Positions 36,570 to 46,251 of a stretch of 64,000 nucleotides of DNA are shown here, in pieces. The stretch covers positions 589,334 through 653,333 of the forward strand of contig RDEW01000032.1 in assembly GCA_011109175.1 (NCBI GenBank). The letters run 5' to 3'. The notes under the pieces were generated by a model that was not told the origin of the DNA, did not search any database, and was given only the letters and a program-made list of their open reading frames with translations. A program made the position numbers and the translations under genes. Numbering within the stretch: position 1 is the first letter of the stretch; each line of letters starts with the position of its first letter. The stretch is from Dicyema japonicum (Eukaryota > Dicyemida > Rhombozoa > Dicyemidae).

Positions 36570-38640
36570 CTCAATAAACTTGGTCGAAGCCCGACTGATG
36601 CTCTCCGGAGATATAAATTCAAATCCTGGGCCATCAAAAACCCTTGTCCTATTAAAACTAAACATAAACCGAATTAGAGGGAAGGTCCTCGAACTCAAGG
36701 GGTTTCTAAAAAACAGGACACAGAAATTTGCTTTCTTCAAAAAACTAGACAATCTTCCTCCAAACCCACCCCAGCTCTCCCAGGCTACAACGCCTTTCTT
36801 CCCGCGGTGGTGGAGTCATTATACTTATCGAGAAGGAAATCCCTTTCACGGTAAAAGTAAATAGCCACATTACCTTTCCAGTTGAATACAGCACATTTTC
36901 AATTTCAACAAACATTGGATACCTTACTGTATTGAACATGTATGTACCCCCTTCAAGAACCTTTCCCAAAGGATTCAGTTTCTCACTTCCAGATGTCGAC
37001 TATACCAATAACCCATTGTTATGTGGAGACTTGAACTCGAAGCATCCGATGTGGTTCAAAAACCAGCCGCCAGAGAAAATCCACNTTTCCCAAAGGATTC
37101 AGTTTCTCACTTCCAGATGTCGACTATACCAATAACCCATTGTTATGTGGAGACTTGAACTCGAAGCATCCGATGTGGTTCAAAAACCAGCCGCCAGAGA
37201 AAATCCACTTATATGGTTTTAACCCTAACAGCTTCAATTTTACTTCAATAGTGTAGTGCTTGAGGGTATGAGTACTTTATCAAAAGAAAGTCAATTCATT
37301 TCACGAAGAAGCCTTCTCGAGCATCCGAGTCATTTTCGAAGCAATAAAATTACTTAAAAATCCTACAGATTCAATCTTGGAAAACCAGGATAAGGATTCA
37401 AGCCTTTGAGAATGAGAGATCAGAAACAAGGCCAAGATGAAAAAGGTCTAGATGGTATCCTCACAATAGTATTGATGAAGATAGCCCTTAATGCTATCAT
37501 GGCTTTCAATCGAATTTTCAACCTTTCCATCCTTACCCTAGTAAATTATCTGATATACGACCAATCTTAAATCAGGACGACCGAAGAAGTCGTCAGTTTT
37601 TTACATACATATATCTCTTCTGTGTGCTTCTTTAAAAATTCTGGAAAATTCATTCTCGATCAGATCAAGCCTTACTTCCCGGAAGTATCCTTCCAACATT
37701 GTTTTAAAAAAGCTCACTCCTACGATGCAAACCTCGACATTAAAAGACAATTATGTGTTCCATTGACATACATAAGGATTTTGACCGGATTCCAATGAAA
37801 TTATTTACCAGGCAGATTTATGGCTCTAACAATCCAAAAACTTGAAAATTTGGATTGCAAACTTCTTCAACCGACGAAGAGGAATGGTAATTTCATATTC
37901 CAGATTTTCTGTCACTAAATTTTGCCGATTGGGGTTCCACAGGGATCCCCGTCATCACCTATTCTCTTCAATCACTTTATGAACGACATGCTTTCCCATA
38001 TCAGCAACAATACTCTGATTTTCGCTTATATTGATAACATAATCCCACAACAGAAAACCAGTGTGTTTACACAGCGGATACCCGTTTACAAGATTTACTA
38101 GAAACCTGAGTTGTTGGCGCAGAAAGAACATATTACACACAAGTCCTTGAAAAGTTGAGTTCAATTATTTTTTACTTTCAATAGAAAACTGACAAACTTG
38201 GCACCTTTTGATTCCCTCCACTAACTCTATCAAAATACTAAGGATCAAATACGACTTTCATATGACTTTCAGCAAACATCTCAGCAACGCCATTTCCTCC
38301 TACCAACGAAATCTAAATTATGTAAAAACTCTACTCGGATACTACAAAAGATATTCTGTGCGGCATGGGGCAAAACCTTCTTACACGAACCTAAAGAAAA
38401 TCAATTCCTTCCAAAAATAGTGACGAGAGCCTTACAAAGATTCTTTTCGCCACTAATGCCATCTCCGTTCGAGGAACTTGTGAGGAGAACAGGAGCCCAT
38501 TTAAAACCTCCAAATTTCCGAAAAGTGGATCATCCACACAGGAAGTGTGTCGGCTCTGCAGAGTAACAACGAGAAAAGATGAGACGACTGTTTAAGGAGG
38601 CCGAGATCACCTGATGGCCCCCACTTTCATTTATTTTGTC
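36570..38640 (+). mobile_element. CR1/jockey-like retrotransposon with 2A-like motif
   Basis: The plus strand starts with LMLSGDINSNPGPSK (2A-like motif at 36607-36633), then an AP-endonuclease start LKLNINRIRGKVLELKGFL, further endonuclease pieces including LCGDLNSKHPMW, and RT pieces: DIHKDFDRI (motif A region), GVPQGSPSSPILFN (motif B, about 37930) and SAYIDN in place of YADD. The 3' end near 38610 reads GAGATCACCTGATGGCC. Many one-base breaks make it non-coding. A scaffold join with a duplicated 121-bp flank cuts through the endonuclease at 37085. Confidence 0.65.
36964..37206. repeat. Perfect direct duplication around a single N (scaffold join)
   Basis: About 121 bp ending at 37084 are repeated without change immediately after the N at 37085. 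Both begin TTTCCCAAAGGATTCAG and end GAGAAAATCCAC. Identical sequence on either side of one N is what an unmerged contig overlap looks like. Removing one copy gives a continuous endonuclease segment. Confidence 0.85.
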
Positions 38641-39043
38641 TATTATTAATGGTTTTAAATGAGTCTAATCTGAGCACATATTTAATAACCCCAATGATTT
38701 AATTAGGAAATAAAAAAAGGAAATATAACTAATTATTTATGGTCAAAGTCATTAATAAAAATCATTATAATAGAAAGGCAGCCAGTAGGCACAGTAGTTA
38801 TTGCAATTCTCGTATAAATTATAGTCTAAGTGTGGATCAGGATGCTCTGTTAGGACACGTGGTTCAAATTGAATAAAATTTGTAAAATTAGTTTGTGGCT
38901 CAAACTGGTTGAATGTGGTGAAATTTGGAATAAAATGCGACTGAAAACTTTGCTGAGGTAAATAAGTGAAATTATTGATGTTCGTATATCCAAATAGATG
39001 ACACGTGGGTTGAATAAAATTATCATTTCTCATGTTGATTTGT
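38371..39043. repeat. Near-identical 673-bp block, copy 1 (likely alternative haplotype)
   Basis: It matches 39165-39837 without net length change, with about a dozen substitutions by eye (near 2%). It contains the 3' end of the retrotransposon and the 3' end of the ETS gene. It stops at the N at 39044, inside the unit that is tandemly duplicated in the ETS gene. This fits two haplotypes placed side by side at a contig break. Confidence 0.75.
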
Positions 39044-39545
39044 NTACTCCCAGGGAACTCGTTCGCAATCCACGCAGCAGGCTTCCTCAACTGACATTTG
39101 TTTAATTGTTAAAAAAATTTTGTTTAAAAAAAATTATGTAAAAACTATAATAGCTATTATGGGATAAAACCTTCTTACACAAACCTAAAGAAAATCAATT
39201 CCTTCCAAAAATAGTGACGAGAGCCTTACAAAGATTCTTTTTTCCACTAATGTCATTTCCGTTCGAGGAACTTGTGAAGAGAACATGAGCCCATTTAAAA
39301 CCTCCAAATTTCCGAAAAGCAGATCATCCACACAGGAAGTGTGTCGGCTCTGCAGAGTAACAACGAGAAAAGATGAGACGACTGTTTAAGGAGGCCGAGA
39401 TCACCTGATGGCCCCCACTCTCATTTATTTTGTCTATTATTAATGGTTTTAAATGAGTCTAATCTGAGCACATATTTAATAACCCCAATGATTTAATTAG
39501 GAAATAAAAAAAGGAAATATAACTAATTATTTATGGTCAAAGTCA

Positions 39546-40658
39546 TTAATAAAAATCATTATAATAGAAAGGCAGCCAGTAGGCACAGTAGTTATTGCAA
39601 TTCTCGTATAAATTATAGTCTAAGTGTGGATCAGGATGCTCTGTTAGGACACGTGGTTCAAATTGAATAAAATTTGTAAAATTAGTTTGTGGCTCAAACT
39701 GGTTGAATGTGGTGAAATTTGGAATAAAATGCGAGTGAAAATTTTGCTGAGGTAAATAAGTGAAATTATTGATGTTCGTATATCCAAATAGATGACACGT
39801 GGGTTGAATAAAATTATCATTTCCCATGTTGATTTGTTCATAGTGATTCACATATTTTAAGTCTTGCTGAGGTAAATAAGTGAAATTATTGATGTTCGTA
39901 TATCCAAATAGATGACACGTGGGTTGAATAAAATTATCATTTCCCATGTTGATTTGTTCATAGTGATTCACATATTTTAAGTCAATACTATTACTGTCTA
40001 CCTGATTTGTTGGAATGAAGACATCATCAGTATCCACAGTGATAAATTCCTCGTCATTACGTTTGATGTGATTGATGGAATGGTTCCAATATGTAGAATT
40101 CAGAATAGATATATCCTCAACATTATTTACTCTTTGATTTGCAACAATGTCTTCAGTACTCACATTGGTCATATTGGGAACATTAGATTCAAATTGATTA
40201 CTGGATTCTGATTCCACGTCATCAGAGTGCTCAAATTTGTTATTTTCTACTGGGTTGTATTTCAAAGTGATGTCTGCTGAGGTATTTGGTGTATCATCTG
40301 GGTTCTGTTGGTTTTTATCCAATTTTTCATGATTTTTATTGAATAAATAGATTTTGTCTTTATTAGCAGCATCAAATTCATCAAATTGTCGTAATTTGGG
40401 GATCACTTGATTTATGAGCATAATTTTGTATGTTTCTTTGCTCACTCTCTTCATAATTGACGGGGATTGGTAGTAAGTTCGAATTGAACGATAGAGTTTT
40501 CCAGGAGTCATTTTTGGGTTGTTTTTGATTTGTCCCCACAAACGGGAGAGTTCCTTGATGTTTACGATTTCGAAAGTATTTCTACTGACCCATTTAACAC
40601 ATGAATATTTATCTCTTAGAAGTTTCAAAATAAAATAATATAAGCAGACTTTAGCCAT
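39546..40658 (-). CDS. Divergent ETS-domain transcription factor
   Basis: Single open frame of 370 residues. Residues 5-80 form an ETS DNA-binding domain: CLYYFILKLLRD (helix 1, where the family has LWQFLLELL), KWVSRNTFEIVNIKELSRLWG (strands and helix 2), then KLYRSIRTYY (recognition helix 3) with both DNA-contacting Arg (R57, R60) kept, and VSKETYKIM. The domain is at the very N-terminus. The rest is rich in Asn, Ser, Asp and Thr, with no pointed domain, and looks disordered and possibly activating. A 40-residue unit (DLKYVNHYEQ...LPQQ) is exactly duplicated near the C-terminus. No intron is needed. The divergence of helix 1 prevents assigning an ETS subfamily. Confidence 0.8.
   Translation of the reverse strand: MAKVCLYYFILKLLRDKYSCVKWVSRNTFEIVNIKELSRLWGQIKNNPKMTPGKLYRSIRTYYQSPSIMKRVSKETYKIMLINQVIPKLRQFDEFDAANKDKIYLFNKNHEKLDKNQQNPDDTPNTSADITLKYNPVENNKFEHSDDVESESSNQFESNVPNMTNVSTEDIVANQRVNNVEDISILNSTYWNHSINHIKRNDEEFITVDTDDVFIPTNQVDSNSIDLKYVNHYEQINMGNDNFIQPTCHLFGYTNINNFTYLPQQDLKYVNHYEQINMGNDNFIQPTCHLFGYTNINNFTYLPQQNFHSHFIPNFTTFNQFEPQTNFTNFIQFEPRVLTEHPDPHLDYNLYENCNNYCAYWLPFYYNDFY
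39744..39983. repeat. Perfect 120-bp tandem duplication in the ETS gene
   Basis: 39744-39863 and 39864-39983 are identical by eye and in frame, encoding a 40-residue repeat. The perfect identity means a very recent event or an assembly artefact. A contig end (39043) falls inside the same unit. Confidence 0.9.
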
Positions 40659-40659
40659 T

Positions 40660-41285
40660 TTTATTGAGAGGAAATAAGTTTAAATATTTGAGAGTTTATT
40701 ATTTTTCTTTTAATTTTAATTAATTTATAATTAAATATAAATATAATAAAATTATTTAAAAATTTTATTAAATTAATTTTAGGATTATTTGTTTAAAAAA
40801 CTAGTATATCGATTTTTAGTAAAATTTACAGCTTTTAAAATTCAGATTTTTTGGTTCTATTTTTACAAACAAATATCGGATTATTACTTTTGTAATGTTT
40901 TCAAATAAACATTCTTTCAGTTTCTTCCGAGAAGGAAGGAAATGAGGAAACAGCATTATTTTCAATTTCCTCAAAAAAAGCAAACCAAGGTTATCCTAAA
41001 ACTCAAAAATTATTATTAATAAACATTTTAATTATTCGATTCTGTGATATTTTTTAAATTTAATATAATTTTATTTTCTGAAACCCTAAAGTAGAGCCAA
41101 GACGAAATTTAGTATTTTCCGGGGTATTTGATGAGAAACTAAATGATTAAACTCTAACATTTCCAACCTCGTATTAATAGAATATTAGATAATATTTCAT
41201 TTGTTCTTTTATATTCAATGTTTTATAATTTGATGTGATTCGAACCTAGACTGGTGCATCTGAAATCATCAGTTTAGCAAGTAAG
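40660..41285. other. AT-rich ETS upstream region
   Basis: AT-rich and without open frames. It is presumably the ETS promoter side. A B-box-like complement (GATTCGAACC) at about 41236-41245 with a short tRNA-like surround suggests a decayed tRNA or SINE fragment, not a gene. Confidence 0.3.
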
Positions 41286-41289
41286 TTAA

Positions 41290-41930
41290 AGTAAATCCGC
41301 GTTACCAGTAAACAATTTATGGTTTCGCCTGTGCCATGTTTTTAGAATATTCCTGCAGTTAGCCTTCACTATCCCTTTTATTGTCGTGCTCGCCTTATCA
41401 GTTTAAGGAGTCATTTTAACATTAATATAAATAATCAAAACATCGACCTCTTCTAACTTGGAGACCTGCCCTCGTGGTCCTTAATTGCAGCCATTAAGTG
41501 ATCCCTGCCTTTCTCAATGCCTTTTCATATTCTCTCGCTGTTCCTAAAAGATCCCACGGAATTTTTTATTTTCTTGTCACTGGTAGATGCTTGCATGCGA
41601 TAATCAATTGCCCCATTTTTGACAAAGGTTTTGAAAAAAGGTGGATGTGTCACAAACAAACTCGCAAAAATTTCAATTGAGTTTAGATTTTGATTGAAAG
41701 CATCTTTTTAGGTTTGTTTCGGCAAATAAGTGCTTCGTGTGACTCCACAATTTTCACTTTACATGGGATTTTTCTGTTAAGGGTCATAGATGGGCAGGAC
41801 CGATCAGCCTTTACAAATATTTTAGTGCATGACTATACGCTTTTAACTGGAGAAGGCAGGGATCACGAATACCTCGAAATACGGGTCATCAATTTTTAGA
41901 TTTTCGAGCCTGAATAGAATTTTATCATTT
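41290..41930 (-). mobile_element. RTE-like element 3' fragment
   Basis: The first 90 bp (TTACCAGTAAACA...TGTGCCATGTTTT...CCTGCAGTTAG) match the 3' end of the RTE-like fragment at 47.84 kb, in the same orientation. Beyond that the sequence is decayed and unassigned. Confidence 0.45.
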
Positions 41931-41994
41931 CACTGTTCACAGAAATCATTCCCACATTTTGGAAAACTAATTTCGCTAGCTAAAAGTACTTTGT

Positions 41995-44900
41995 TTGGTT
42001 GAAGTGGTGACGTCCCTCTTTGAAAATATGTCTTCTTCGCGCTTAATTACCCGTTGCCCATTCTCTCTTGGTACTTTCAACACTCGAGGCTTGAAGTTCA
42101 TCACCAAAAAACATCAACTCGCACGTAATTTATCTATCCATGGTGTCAGTATTTGCTGCATTCAAAAGACAAAAATTACAGCATATTCTATTACGAAATT
42201 GGATGATTACTACATGATCACTTTGGACTCTGACTGCCGACATTATGGTCTTGGATTTGCGGTTCACAGGGATATTTACGACCGTGTGACACGCGTATGG
42301 GCTGTCTCGGATCGTATTGCAGTCATGCAACTGAAGTTTGGAACAAAGCCCAACTCTGTTATTTCTATCATCAATGTTTATGCTCCGACCGTTGTCCGGG
42401 CTGATACCAATCCTGAAGAATTTGGTGCGTTTTACTCATGTTTGACAGGTACATATGATTCACTTTCGTCGTCATATCTGACGTTTATTGGTGGAGACTG
42501 GAATGCCAGAGTTGGTAAAGTACGGAATGGGGAGACTTGTATTGGATCACATGCTCGGAATCGTCGAAATTCCTCTGGTGTCTCATTGGTTCAATTCTGC
42601 AAATCCTACAACTTATTTATTACGAACACTGCTTTTGAACACCCAGCAAGACATAAACTACCTGGACTGGTTCACGAAAGGACAAAAATGGCAACTTGAT
42701 TAAAATATATAATCAAATTGATTATATCTTGTGCAGAAGAAGGAACAAAAACCTAATACGAAACTCGAGATCATACGATGGGCTTGAAACATCAAGTGAT
42801 CACAAATTGGTGATCACTCGGTTCTCTTTGGGAAGTTTGTACAAACCTGGAAGATATGGAAAAACGGAATTCGAAAGATTGGATACAGAAACTCTAATAA
42901 GCAATGAAATAAAGATGAAAGAGTATGGCGAAAAACTCAGAAAGGAATTAAGCAAGATGAATACAAACAATAGTGCACAGGATTTGTGGAATGACGTTGG
43001 AGTTGCAATGAAGAATACCGCGTCGTTGGTTTTGGGGACTACTCACAAAAACAAATTCAAATATAACAACGAAGAAATATCATACTTATCTTCAGAACAA
43101 AAGAATTTGAGGATTAGAATTAATAATTCAAATATACCGAGTCTAAAAAAAGAGCTAAGGATAGTTCGTAACTCAATTTTAACAAAAATCAAAAAACTTC
43201 AAAAATATCAAGTAAAAAAGGAAGTGGAGGAACAGGTCGATGAAATCAAGAAATATAAGAACGGATCCAAAATGTTCAAAGCCATTCGGATTATTAGCAA
43301 AAAGAAACGACCAGGGAATATTGTTATTCACGACCAACATGGACGATCAGTATTGAATGTTATTGAAAAGGCGAACATAGTCTCTTCACACTACTATGAC
43401 ATCTTTAACAATCAAGAAATTGAAAACAAATCTCCAATAACATCAACGGCTCCTCTTAACTGCCCCATTATTATCGCGGAAACTATCAAGGCAATAGGAA
43501 AACTAAACTACAGGAAAGCGGCTGGTCCTGATAATATACCTGCAGAGTTAATAAAATGTGGACCCACTGAATTGGGTGAAATAATCACCATCATACTCAA
43601 TAAAGCATTTGAAGACAAAAACGATCTTGGAATTGGGAGAGGATGGCTAATTCCAATACCAAAACCTGGGAAACCTAGAGGTCCCGCAAACAGTCTAAGA
43701 CCAATAATTCTATTATCGGTCTTACGGAAAACCCTCTCTATCATTGTATTAAATCGAATCAAAGGGAAAGTCGACAAATTCTTATCGCCTGGACAAAGCG
43801 GTTTCAGGGAAAAAAGATCAACCGCCGACATAGTATGGACGCACAGATGGTCTGGCGCTATATGTCAGAAATACAAAAAATGCATAGAAGTTCTGGGGAT
43901 CGACATGAGTCGTGCATTCGACTCTGTACACAGGGGACTACTTATTAACATTCTGAATACATTTCTAGACACGGATGATGTTAGAATTATTTCCTTGCTC
44001 CTAGAAGATACTCACCTGGCTGTCAAAATCGGAAATACCGCTTCCAATTTTTTTAAAACCACTCGGGGAGTTCCACAAGGGGATTCGTTGTCTCCTATTC
44101 TATTTATTATTTATCTTGAGGCTGCACTGAGGGATTTCAGATTATCCATTAAAGGACAATATTATGAGTTGATTTACGCAGACGATCTGGACTTTGTATC
44201 GGATGATTCTGAATTTCTCAAGTACATAAACGAACATCTTCCTAACATTTTCCAAAAATGGTTCTTGAAGATAAACACTGACAAAACGGAATTTACATCA
44301 TTCAGCCGTGCAGAGAGGATATCCGACGAGACGTGGAGAAGACATAAGAAGGTCGGATCGCTCTTGGGGACGAGGAAGATGTAGCTCGACGGAAAATCCT
44401 TGCATCTGGTGTTTTCAGAAGCCTATCTAAAATGTGGAGTTCGGGAAGAAGACTTTGTGGAAAAATAAAGCTTATGATATACAAATACTTTGTTGTGCCC
44501 ATCCTAATATATAACTGTGGGACATGGGGTTTGTCTAAACGGGCAATGGAGTCTATTGACAGTTTCGACCGCAGTATGATTCGGAAGGCACTTAATATTC
44601 ACTACAAAATGAAGATCAAAAACGAACAATTATATAAGTTGAGCAAAACAGAACCATTATCCATGGAAATCAGAAGATCGAGATGGAGACTGTTCGGTCA
44701 CATTCTGAGGATGGACCTGGATGTCCCGGCAAATCACGTAATAGATGAATATTTCATGGAAAAAACAAAATCATTCCGAGGAAGGCCTAGAACAACCTTA
44801 CCTATCACGCTAAATGAGGACCTAAAAGCCATAGGCAGGGAGTTAAAAACAATAAATGACCTCGATGAACTAAAAGATCTTGCGAAACGGAGAGGCCTTT

Positions 44901-44996
44901 GGATGCGATTGGTGCAAAGGGTGGCCGGCGCGGCACAAGGGAACCTTAATTGACTTTTTTTATGTGTTCTCGGCAGTGCTGATAATAATAATAAAA
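41995..44996 (+). mobile_element. Nearly full-length RTE-like retrotransposon
   Basis: ATG at 42028 opens an AP-endonuclease: LGTFNTRGLKF, CIQKTKI (where the catalytic Glu of Q-E-T is Lys), INVYAPT and GGDWNARVG. One base shift near 42660 continues into NQIDYILCRRR and SSDHKLVITRF, then the reverse transcriptase: KLNYRKAAGPDNIPAELIK, IGRGWLIPIPKPGKPRGPAN, GIDMSRAFDSVHR (motif A), TRGVPQGDSLSPILF (motif B) and IYADDLDFV (motif C). A second shift near 44370 leads to the C-terminal RRSRWRLFGHILRM...RGRPRTTLP block, stop 44951-44953, and a (TAA)n tail at 44982-44996. The architecture and tail are RTE-like. With two shifts and a lost endonuclease Glu this copy is inactive, but it is young compared with its neighbours. 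Confidence 0.85.
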
Positions 44997-44999
44997 GTA

Positions 45000-45570
45000 C
45001 TTGGATACCTCCTTACAGAGGATTGGATTAACGAACTTCACAACAGAAGACCAACTTAAAACGAGATTAGCAGATCCGGAAATTCTAGACGTAAATACCC
45101 TGTCAGAGCAATAAATTGATCTTCGTTTTCTGCATATGCAAATGTCTAACTACTGGAACATGCAAAGAGTGAGTTTTGGATCAATTCTATCCCAATCGGA
45201 TATGTTGGGATTTACCTCGACGATGATTAAATTTTTAATTGAGTGGATTAAAAATATGGCAAACAAATCATTAACGATTTGGTGGAATCTTAGATACATA
45301 TAACCATTCCCTCTAACCAAATAAGTATGGGAAGACTCACTAGGAATAAATCACTCAACGATGACGTTAAATGTGCATTGAACTCAGTCCATCTTGGAGT
45401 TACTGGCCTAAACAGAGGGCTGATGGAATTACAATCTTTTCGTCGAGGAAAGGAAACCACTAGTATGGGATACCACTCTATCTCCTTACATAATCGAGAG
45501 CGTGGTAAATCATTATACACCGCAGAAATGTTGAGAAGTCTAAAAGGAAGAAATAGGAGTCACTGAACAG
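45000..45570 (+). other. Coding-like stretch of unknown identity
   Basis: Plus frames read FTTEDQLKTRLADPEILDVN, then MQMSNYWNMQRVSFGSILSQ, then an open frame at 45327-45566. The codon-like composition suggests former coding DNA, either the gene into which the RTE-like element inserted or another transposon. No family is recognised. Confidence 0.2.
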
Positions 45571-45574
45571 ACAT

Positions 45575-46250
45575 AAATTCGGCACTTTGTTTTTTTAGAC
45601 AACCGGAAATATAAATATAAAGTCACCATCTTTTTTCAAGAGATAGGAAATTCTAGATAGACTCAGAAGCCATGTTTATAATAAATGTTTTCTGTATAAC
45701 TAATTAAAAGATTTTGAATGATCACGTGTACAACAAAGGCATATTTACAATGTAAAATACGTCACAATGCGGTTGAATGATCACGCAAACATAAATGTGG
45801 AAATGAAATTATTCCTAAGAACAAAGGTAAAACCAAATTAATCTCGTGATCCTTACGTGTTCAGTACAAGGTGATCAGAGGATATTATCCTGGATGCTGA
45901 GGTAGAAACCAGACCCGTCAACAGAGAACTAAATAGTCTCCAGTTAGAATGAAGAGATGGATCTTTTTGGATGCTGCCAGGCATTAGACGTATTTAGAGG
46001 ATACGTACTAGAAGGAAGAAAAATCTTGAGAAATCTTGAATCATGTAGCTACATGGCACCACGTGGTTAAGTGTAAATTGAATTTTATTAAAGAGAATGT
46101 AACTGAAAATAAATGATAACTAAAAGTGGCAAGTTAGAGTGAATCATCTCCATGTTGGTCACAGAATAAAAGTTGTTAATTGTGGTAATTCACGTGTTAT
46201 TAAGTCATGATGATAAAACTAATATAAATAGTGAACATCGTTGTAATAAA
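45575..46250. promoter_or_regulatory. SLC17 upstream region
   Basis: No gene is seen. The stretch contains a TAGCTACATGGCACCACGTGG segment (about 46045) similar to the start of the LTR-like repeats, with a CACGTG core. A promoter here is inferred only from its position. Confidence 0.2.
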
Positions 46251-46251
46251 G

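Noticed and set aside
36964-37206. True tandem duplication in the retrotransposon
   Set aside because: Perfect identity on both sides of a single N fits an unmerged contig overlap better.
38752-39090. Separate 112-residue gene related to the ETS protein
   Set aside because: It is the second copy of the ETS 3' end truncated at an assembly N, not an independent gene.
41230-41290. tRNA gene on the minus strand
   Set aside because: A GGTTCGAATC box is present, but the anticodon stem has no 7-nt loop and the A box is absent; it is more likely a fragment.
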